The position numbers and the translations under genes were made by a program. From assembly GCA_910577295.1 (NCBI GenBank), contig CAJTLS010000004.1, forward strand, positions 1-34,593: a stretch of DNA of 34,593 nucleotides, given 5' to 3'. Below the pieces are notes generated by a model. The model was given only the letters and a program-made list of their open reading frames with translations. It was not told the DNA's origin and did no database searches. Every line of letters begins with the position of its first letter. The first letter of the stretch is position 1. The stretch comes from an uncultured Eubacterium sp. (GTDB lineage Bacteria > Bacillota > Clostridia > Lachnospirales > Lachnospiraceae). This document shows positions 24,573 to 31,900 of this stretch, piece after piece.

Positions 24573-24601
24573 TTGACTTTAAAGTATTCTTTTGTTAAAA
24601 T
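24573..24601 (+). promoter_or_regulatory. Sigma-A-type promoter of the TetR gene
   Basis: TTGACT (24573-24578) and TAAAAT (24596-24601) are separated by exactly 17 bases, about 35 bases before the TTG start codon. Confidence 0.7.
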
Positions 24602-24603
24602 GA

Positions 24604-24615
24604 AAGTGTTCACTT
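24604..24615. promoter_or_regulatory. Candidate TetR-family operator
   Basis: AAGTG-TT-CACTT, a palindrome of two 5-bp arms, lies just downstream of the -10 box, overlapping the expected transcription start. A regulator binding here would block its own promoter, as TetR-family proteins commonly do. Confidence 0.45.
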
Positions 24616-24633
24616 GCATGGGGGAGTGATAAT

Positions 24634-25209
24634 TTGGATGAAACAAGTCAAAAAATAATAGATGCTGCAATGATGTTAGTAAGAGATAATGGGTATGTTG
24701 CTACTACAACGAAAGCGATTGCAAAAGCGGCAGGTGTGAATGAGTGTACCCTGTTTCGAAAATTTAAGAATAAGAAAGATATTGTGCTGCAAGGTGTAAG
24801 CCAAGCGGGATGGAGGGCAAATATAACTCCAGAAATTTTTGAAAATGTGCAGTGGGACTTGCAGGCAGACATAGAGATGTTTATGAAAGCATATATGGAT
24901 AGAATGACGCCAGATTTTGTAAATTTGTCTATTGGTTTGAGAGCCCCTCAATTATATGAGGAAACATCTGCCCTCATTATGAAAGTTCCACAGGCCTTTT
25001 TATCATCATTCACGCAATATCTTAATAAAATGTTTGCTTTGGGCAAAATACCGAAAGCAGATTTTGATGCATTGGCTCTAACAGTTTTTTCATCAACATT
25101 TGGCTATGCGTTTTTAAATGCATCTTTTGGCAAACAATTATCTAAAGTAGAAAAAGATGAATATATAAAAAGCAGCGTACAAATGTTTATAAAAGGATTA
25201 GAACAGTAA
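24634..25209 (+). CDS. TetR/AcrR-family transcriptional regulator
   Basis: 191 residues. Residues 5-50 form the TetR DNA-binding domain: IIDAAMMLVRDNGY, then TTTKAIAKAAGV (helix-turn-helix) and ECTLFRKFKNKKDIV. The rest is a helical ligand-binding domain that does not point to a particular ligand. The start is a TTG at 24634 with GGGAG at good spacing; no better ATG is in frame. A strong promoter and a small palindrome are just upstream, suggesting autoregulation. It is codirectional with ilvB and 84 bases ahead of it, so it may also control those genes. The whole stretch is AT-richer than the ABC gene before it. Confidence 0.88.
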   Translation: MDETSQKIIDAAMMLVRDNGYVATTTKAIAKAAGVNECTLFRKFKNKKDIVLQGVSQAGWRANITPEIFENVQWDLQADIEMFMKAYMDRMTPDFVNLSIGLRAPQLYEETSALIMKVPQAFLSSFTQYLNKMFALGKIPKADFDALALTVFSSTFGYAFLNASFGKQLSKVEKDEYIKSSVQMFIKGLEQ

Positions 25210-25212
25210 AAA

Positions 25213-25238
25213 TCGGTACTGCCTTATGGTAGTACCGA
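25213..25238. repeat. Strong hairpin between the TetR gene and ilvB
   Basis: TCGGTACTGCC and GGTAGTACCGA (one G-U pair) form an 11-bp stem with a TTAT loop. It is followed by A, not T, on the plus strand, so it is not a plus-strand intrinsic terminator; a T tract follows it on the minus strand. It could be a processing or stability element, or a terminator against antisense transcription. Confidence 0.5.
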
Positions 25239-25293
25239 AAAAAATAGACTTTGTGCAAGCAAGTACACGCATACAAAGGGAGGAATATTATTT

Positions 25294-27009
25294 ATGGAGA
25301 TAACAGGAGCTGAATTATTTGTGAAAGCATTAAAAGAGGAATCTGTTACAACTCTATTCGCTTATCCAGGAGGACAGACAATAGACCTATTTAATGCATT
25401 ATATGGAGAAAAGAAGATAGATGTTATTTTGCCACGCCATGAGCAGGGTTTAGTTCATGCGGCGGATGGATATGCTCGTTCCACAGGAAAAGTGGGTGTC
25501 TGCCTTGTGACAAGCGGGCCGGGAGCCACTAATCTTGTTACGGGTATTGCCACTGCAAATTATGACAGTGTTCCGCTTGTATGCTTTACGGGTCAAGTGC
25601 CAACCAGCCTTATTGGGAATGATGCTTTTCAAGAAGTAGATATAGTAGGCATCACAAGAAGCATCAGCAAATATGCGGTAACTGTACGAAAAAGAGAGGA
25701 TTTGGCAGAAACAATCAGAAAGGCTTTTTATATTGCAAAGACAGGAAAGCCGGGAGTAGTAGTAGTTGATTTGCCAAAGGATGTTCAGAAGGCATATGGC
25801 AGTGATAGCTATCAAAAGGAAATTACTGTAAGAGGTTATAAGCCGAATACTTCCGTTCATACGGGGCAATTAAATAAAGCATTGGATATTTTGAACCATG
25901 CTAAAAAACCTATTTTTTTGATAGGCGGTGGAGTTAATATTGCCCGTGCCAATAAAGAAATGACACAGCTTGCAGAAATAACAGGAGTTCCCGTCATTAC
26001 AACTATTATGGGAAAAGGAGCAATTCCCACAACAAATAATTTATATGTTGGGAATATAGGCATTCATGGAAGTTATGCAACCAATTCTGCAATCAGTAAT
26101 TGTGATGTCCTTTTCTCAATAGGAACAAGGTTCAATGACCGTATTACTGGGAAAATCGAAGAATTTGCAGCAAACGCAAAGATTATCCATATAGACATTG
26201 ATACGGCATCTATTTCCCGTAATATTGTTGTTGACGTTCCAATCGTAGCCGATGCGAAAAAGGCGATATGTGCTTTGCTTGAAAAGGCAAAGCCACTTCA
26301 TATTTCAGAATGGACAGATGAAATAAACCGCCTAAAAATGGAATATCCGCTTGACATGGAAAAAAGCGGTTTGACACCGCAGATGGTTATTCAATCTATC
26401 AATGAACTTTTTGAAGATGCCGTTGTAACGACTGATGTAGGTCAAAATCAGTTATGGACAACGCAGTTTCTTGATATTGAAGAAAATAAGCAAATGCTGA
26501 CATCGGGTGGTTTGGGAACAATGGGATACGGTTTTCCTGCCGCAATTGGAGCAAAACTTGGCAACCCTCATAAAGATGTAATTGTCATTTCTGGTGATGG
26601 CGGTATGCAGATGAACATTCAAGAAATGGCGACTGCTGTTGTTTATGAATTGCCTATTATTATCTGTATATTGAATAATGGATATTTGGGGAATGTGCGG
26701 CAATGGCAGGAGATGTTTTATGACAGGCGTTATTCGAGTACCTGTATGCGTTATCGGAGAAGCTGTGAAACAGTCTGTAATACCCCGAATCATTGCTGTC
26801 CAGAATATACGCCTGATTTTATAGCGCTGGCAGAAAGCTATGGGGCGAAAGGTATCCGTGTTACAAAAGCAGAGGATATAAAAACAGCTTTGATAGGTGC
26901 AAAGCAGAATGCGAAAACGCCTACGATTATAGAATTTATCATAGACAGAGAAATCAATGTCATGCCGATTGTTCCGCCAGGGAACTCACTTAATGACATG
27001 ATAAAATAA
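25294..27009 (+). CDS. ilvB: Acetolactate synthase large (catalytic) subunit
   Basis: 571 residues, the standard length. Two pyruvates, or pyruvate and 2-oxobutyrate, are condensed to acetolactate or acetohydroxybutyrate in the first common step of branched-chain amino acid synthesis. The N-terminal domain has the catalytic Glu50 in PRHEQGL and TSGPGATN; the C-terminal domain has the thiamine-diphosphate motif GDGGMQMN ending in LNNGYLGNV. A Cys-rich stretch (CMRYRRSCETVC and HCCPEYTPDF near residues 487-510) replaces a shorter loop of the E. coli enzyme; similar inserts are usual in clostridia as I recall. The ATG has GGGAGG upstream. ilvN follows after 97 bases. The pair is of the biosynthetic, small-subunit-regulated type. 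Confidence 0.95.
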   Translation: MEITGAELFVKALKEESVTTLFAYPGGQTIDLFNALYGEKKIDVILPRHEQGLVHAADGYARSTGKVGVCLVTSGPGATNLVTGIATANYDSVPLVCFTGQVPTSLIGNDAFQEVDIVGITRSISKYAVTVRKREDLAETIRKAFYIAKTGKPGVVVVDLPKDVQKAYGSDSYQKEITVRGYKPNTSVHTGQLNKALDILNHAKKPIFLIGGGVNIARANKEMTQLAEITGVPVITTIMGKGAIPTTNNLYVGNIGIHGSYATNSAISNCDVLFSIGTRFNDRITGKIEEFAANAKIIHIDIDTASISRNIVVDVPIVADAKKAICALLEKAKPLHISEWTDEINRLKMEYPLDMEKSGLTPQMVIQSINELFEDAVVTTDVGQNQLWTTQFLDIEENKQMLTSGGLGTMGYGFPAAIGAKLGNPHKDVIVISGDGGMQMNIQEMATAVVYELPIIICILNNGYLGNVRQWQEMFYDRRYSSTCMRYRRSCETVCNTPNHCCPEYTPDFIALAESYGAKGIRVTKAEDIKTALIGAKQNAKTPTIIEFIIDREINVMPIVPPGNSLNDMIK

Positions 27010-27049
27010 GCCTTGCGGTGGGTTGTGCTTGCACAAGCCAACATAAGGC
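27010..27049 (+). repeat. Stem-loop in the ilvB-ilvN gap
   Basis: GCCTT (27010-27014) pairs with AAGGC (27045-27049), enclosing GGTTGTGC and GCACAAGCC with one bulged base. The stem is strong but has no T tract. It may protect the upstream message or tune the ratio of the two subunits. Confidence 0.45.
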
Positions 27050-27106
27050 GCATGAACACACCAAGACGTTAGTCGAGGTGATTTTGGAAAGCGAGGAAAG
27101 CACAAA

Positions 27107-27607
27107 ATGAAAAAGAGATGGATTTGTTTATTTGTAGAAAATGAAATAGGCGTACTTGCCCGTATCACAGGCTTGTTTTCTGGAAAGTCTTATAATTTGG
27201 ACAGCTTAACCGTTGGGATTACCGAGGATAACACGATATCACGGATGACAATCAGTCTAACTAGCGATGACAGGACTTTTGAACAGATAAAAAAACAATT
27301 AAGCAGAAGTGTTGAAGTGATTAAAGTGGTAGATTATACCGATACGCCGTTTCATATGAAGGAAATTTTATTTGTTAAAGTTAATCATTGTTCGGATGCG
27401 GATATAACGGAACTGTTTCGTATGTCAAAAGTATTTGGAATTACAATTATTGATTATGATGGTTCTACGGTTCTTCTGGAATGTACGCAGACAGAGAACA
27501 AGAATGATGATTTAATCATTTTGCTGAAAAGAAAATTTGTGAATAGAATTGAAGTGACGAGAGGGGGAAGTGTTGCCGTTGAATCAGTCAGTATTTCGGA
27601 AAGATGA
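27107..27607 (+). CDS. ilvN: Acetolactate synthase small (regulatory) subunit
   Basis: 166 residues, the usual IlvH/IlvN length. The N-terminal ACT domain (about 3-75) carries VENEIGVLARITGLFSG and YNLDSLTVG, the valine-binding segment, followed by the C-terminal ALS_ss_C-type domain (about 85-160). It binds the large subunit, raises its activity and gives feedback control by branched-chain amino acids. GAGGAAAG is upstream of the ATG. The reading frame closes just before a strong shared terminator. The symbol ilvH would be equally suitable. Confidence 0.93.
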   Translation: MKKRWICLFVENEIGVLARITGLFSGKSYNLDSLTVGITEDNTISRMTISLTSDDRTFEQIKKQLSRSVEVIKVVDYTDTPFHMKEILFVKVNHCSDADITELFRMSKVFGITIIDYDGSTVLLECTQTENKNDDLIILLKRKFVNRIEVTRGGSVAVESVSISER

Positions 27608-27617
27608 TGGCTGTAAT

Positions 27618-27662
27618 ACAAAAAAAGAGACTAAATTACTCACATTCAGTCTCTTTTTTTGT
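27618..27662. terminator. Bidirectional terminator between ilvN and the DUF262 gene
   Basis: A perfect 15-bp inverted repeat (27618-27632 and 27648-27662) made of an A tract, GAGACT, a 15-base loop, AGTCTC and a T tract. It stops transcription in both directions and sits between two convergent genes. Confidence 0.9.
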
Positions 27663-27695
27663 TCATTAAGTGCTACTCCCAAACTAGTGAACATC

Positions 27696-28688
27696 TTATA
27701 ACTCTTTAATCATATTTTTCCAATACTCCAATCTGCCTTTTACATTTTCAGCACTTCCAGTACCGGATTGTACATACTTTTTATATTCCTCATTATTATC
27801 ATAATCATTTAGAAAATTGACTATCAATTCAACAAACTTCGAAAACGATTTTCTGACTTTTTTAACGCGATATCCGCTATACAGCACCATAGGAATAGAG
27901 GTAACGGGAATCTTTATATTTTCAAAAGCTTCGTCCAGTTTATCCATAACTTCTGTTAAAACATCCATTTTGGACAAACTCTCATCCCCATACGTTTTTA
28001 CAAAAGCATCAATATTTTTTGTTCTAAATGACGTAAAATCATTTTCTCGGTTAGTACAGATTAACATAAGCGTTTGAACAATTAAATCCCTATCCGTACC
28101 ATTTTTCCGTTGCGTTTTTGTCAACAGTTTTTCCATAAAAGGATGACATGCCAACGAATAAATTGCATCACTAAATCTGTCGGACTGATAAATTATTCTC
28201 AATTGTTTGTTATTTAAAGGTTTTCCCGCATTCTGCCTGCGGAACATTTCTTTCACTTCGTCATCTGTATAATCAGATATGGTGCAAAATTGTAATCCAC
28301 AGGACAGGAGAGTAGATTTCACTTCTTCATCCAATTTCTTGAATTTTTTTCCGGCAATATTATATTCTTTGTCAATCTTTTTCCCGTTTTCTTTTGTTTG
28401 TAATACAATAGGGGGCATATCTTTGCTAAGAGCAAACTCATTATTTAAATATTTTATACAAGTAGAAGTCCTCTGGGAGCCGTCTAACGTATATAAAATA
28501 CCTTCTTCGTCAACAATGTATATCGGGTTAATTGGGAATCCACACAAAAGGCTGTGAATAAGCAATGATTTCATTCTTGTATTCCATTGTCCAATAGGAC
28601 GCTGAAGCTTATGTGAAAACGATATATTGCCCTTATTGTACTGATTTGCTATCCATTGTAAAGTTCTTTCCTTATTAGATGACTTCAT
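27696..28688 (-). CDS. Stand-alone DUF262-domain protein (GmrSD N-domain-like)
   Basis: About 330 residues. The first ~200 residues form a DUF262 domain: IGQWNTRMKSLLIHSLLCG followed by PIYIVD and the hallmark LDGSQRTST (DGxQR), a ParB-like nucleotide-binding site; FRRQNAGKPLNN follows. In GmrSD type IV restriction enzymes this domain is joined to or paired with a DUF1524 HNH nuclease. No HNH motif (HxxP...N...H) is seen here or in the neighbouring genes, so this is the sensor or NTPase half alone. I start it at the ATG at 28688, preceded by GGGAGG; a longer frame to 28727 has none. It is convergent with ilvN. Stand-alone DUF262 proteins are often found in defence islands; its role here is inferred. 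Confidence 0.82.
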   Translation of the reverse strand: MKSSNKERTLQWIANQYNKGNISFSHKLQRPIGQWNTRMKSLLIHSLLCGFPINPIYIVDEEGILYTLDGSQRTSTCIKYLNNEFALSKDMPPIVLQTKENGKKIDKEYNIAGKKFKKLDEEVKSTLLSCGLQFCTISDYTDDEVKEMFRRQNAGKPLNNKQLRIIYQSDRFSDAIYSLACHPFMEKLLTKTQRKNGTDRDLIVQTLMLICTNRENDFTSFRTKNIDAFVKTYGDESLSKMDVLTEVMDKLDEAFENIKIPVTSIPMVLYSGYRVKKVRKSFSKFVELIVNFLNDYDNNEEYKKYVQSGTGSAENVKGRLEYWKNMIKEL

Positions 28689-28919
28689 TTTTAAACCTCC
28701 CAAAATATTGTATTTCCAGAGTAACACAATAGACTATGTTTGTAAATGCTTTTGCGTTATTATCTTTCTTTGTCTAGGATGGAAGCTGATGTCGAAGGAT
28801 TTTGTGCTGTTGTGCAGATTGTACCTCAAAAAGTGCGTTCCATTCCCAAAAGCAGAAAAAGCATTTTTTTTATGTTACAATTGCAGGCAATAATATTTCT
28901 GAAGATGGAGGTATGAAAA

Positions 28920-31900
28920 ATGAGCGAACGTAATCATATAAAATCAAAAAGGAAGAGGCGTCTACGCATCTTAGCAGCGCTGCTTGCCCTGTGCGTATTC
29001 GTTACGTCCTGTCCGAATATGCCGGGGGCGGTTTTGGCACGTGCGGCGGAAACGGAGGCAGAAGTGTCCGACAATGGACAGGGCGATTATATGAAGTATG
29101 CAAATAACGAGAGCGGCAACGGCTTTACCGTATTTAAGGTACAGGGTTTGGACAATGGGGCAACCATACAGACGACCTATAGAAATGACGGTTATCGCAC
29201 CGTGTCCAAAGCAGGCACGGCGACAATAAATTGGAACGCCCCGAGGAACGTTGCAATGGGCAATTCCCTCTATGGCTCCAGAGATATCAAATTAGTTTAT
29301 AATGGCAGATATGCCCAAATCCGCTATACGGTGGAGAATAGAGGCTCCACAGCGCAGGATTTTCAAATTGGCTCTTCGGCAGACGTCATGATTGGCAACA
29401 ACGACTATGCGCCGGTCGTGGGTACCGCAAGCGGTTTGAAGATGGAAGGAAGTCCTAACAATAACTATACATATAATCTGGTAGCGTCTACGGTCGATAC
29501 GTTGTGGTATGGCCATTATAGGGCTGCACCGGACAATGTTTTTAACGACCTTGAGGATAAAACTAAAGTTTATGACGGAGACAGTGGTATGGCATGGTCG
29601 TGGAGCGGTACGGTAGATCCCGGAAAAAAATGGAGCCGCTATGTGCTGCTTGGCGTAGGAGAACTGCCGGAGCCGCCCCACAAGCCGACGTTGACTGTTA
29701 AGAATCCGACGCTGACGGTTGGAGAGACCTGCAATGTGACAGGTACGGCTGACCCGGGCAGCACCGTCTGTGTGGAAGTGGCAGGAGAGGAATTTAGAGC
29801 GGTGACGGATAAGAACGGCCGTTTTTCCATTCCGGTAACATTACCTGAGCATGTGCCGGTAGGGGAAACGACGCTCTACTGTCATGCAGTGTCACCGGAA
29901 GGAGGCATTTCCGAAACGGTGACGGCGACTGCCACAGTAACCCAAGAGCCGTTTATCAACTTGACCGATGCGGAGGCAGTAATTTTGGAAGACAGTGTGT
30001 TGGATGACGCATGGTATAAGGGCTTTATTATGGATTCTTTTGGCAGCGTGTCTTATACAAAGACGGTCAATTCTGCAGCCGTCGGTACATACACTGTGGT
30101 TTATACGGCGAAAGCGGCAGGCTGCCCTGACAAGACAGCGAAATTGAAAGTCATCGTAATGCCGGGACCGTTGGAGCTGTCTGCTGCGACGGCGACGCGC
30201 GTGAGCGGTAAGAACAGCTTTAACCTTTCCGCCACGCTCCGTGGTACAGGCGGGGAGAATATTACGGAGACGGGCTTTGTGTGGGGCGTCATGGTAAATC
30301 CTACCATAGCGTTCAACAACGGGCGAAAAAAGACGGCGACGCCGGTTAAGAAGAAAAACGGCTCCCTAAAAGTGACAGCGGAGCAGATTGTGGACGGTGC
30401 GAACTATTATGTCCGCGCCTATGCGAAAAATGCCGCAGGGCAAGTGTGGTACGGTGAACAGGAACAATTTAGTATTAATGGTAAACAGTACGGAACCTTT
30501 ACTATCAAAAATAATGGAAACAATAACTTTACCGTCACGAGAACCGAAGGTACAGGCGGCAAACAGAAAGTTTATTACCGAACGGTCAACGGATCTGCCG
30601 TGAGCGGCACTCATTTTAGCGGAAAATCGTCATATCTGACTTTTGCGGAGGGAGAGATTCAGAAGACCGTTACAATCAGCGAATCGGGGGTAAATGCGGC
30701 ATTTTCAGGCAAACTGGCCACAGCCTATACTAATGCGGACCGCGTCTACTGGATGGAGATTTACCGCGTTGACGGCGGCGGTAAGCTGGGAAGCGCTGTC
30801 AAAGCGAAGAGGACGATGGCAAAATCTGCCGATTATACGGTAAACAGAGATGTGTATAACGAAATATCAAAAAACCACCCTACGAATAACGACAATAATA
30901 TCGTGGCGGACAGAAGTAAGTCGAAAGACCACCAGCCTTATTTCAAGAATAACAGGGGCTATAACCAGTCCCACGGACAGATGAATTTCAATGTCCGGCG
31001 TTCTCTTGATGTCGGAAGTGATAAGGAATGCGCTTATTTAAAGGCGACGGCGGATGGATTTAATTATAGGCTGCAGTTTACGGGTAAGGAAGATGAGGAT
31101 GGTTACGAGCACATCTGGATTGCAAACCATACGCCAAATGATTTTGAAAGTTCCAATGAGCATAATGGTCCCATCAATATCAACGACAGTAGGTTCGGAG
31201 CGGCGCAATACACGGCAAGATGGGATATTGACAATAGAAAGGAAGCGAATATAACTGTTCCGGGTGCAGCGTCAAGGACTAATTTATCGGGATTTAGTAC
31301 CTCGGTGCGAAGCGGTTCCGTGTCGGGTGACTATCTGGTGTTTGGCGTAAATGATGTGGTGAACGTGTGGTTTGCATCGACTGGAAAAAATACAGACAAA
31401 TGGCGCGTGAATTCTTATAAGGATTGGGTGAAAGTGAGGGATAACAAAGAGCCACAGCTTGTTCGTGTTGCAGGGGTAGGAAGCGGCACCTATAAGTCAG
31501 GCGATGCGGTTACGCTTTCGCTTGTCTTTGATGAGATTGTGGACAAACAAAACAGCACGCTTTCGCTTGTGAGTCTGGATACCACATGGGGAACCTTTAC
31601 CTATGCGGGCGGTGAAGATACGAATGTCCTCTACTTCAAGGGAACGATTCCACAAAATGCGTCCGGCACCCTCAAAGTAAATAAAATAAACGGTGCGAAT
31701 AAGATTAAAGATATGTGTGGTACGAGTGGAAAGGAGTCTGGCGGTACGGGAAGTGTGTCGGTGGCTGTAGACAACAAGACTCCCAACGTTTCCATCACGA
31801 ATCCGTCCCTTGTAGGCGGCATGGCACAGGCAACCATCACAGCCTCCAATGCGGACAGCGTGCGCTATGCGTGGACGACGAGTGCAGCGGTGCCTGTGAC

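Noticed and set aside
25213..25238. Intrinsic terminator of the TetR gene
   Set aside because: The stem is followed by A on the plus strand, so it lacks the U tract needed to terminate that transcript.
28708..28893. 61-codon plus-strand frame before the surface protein
   Set aside because: It starts inside the DUF262 leader, has no ribosome site and shows low-complexity hydrophobic sequence; treated as non-coding spacer.
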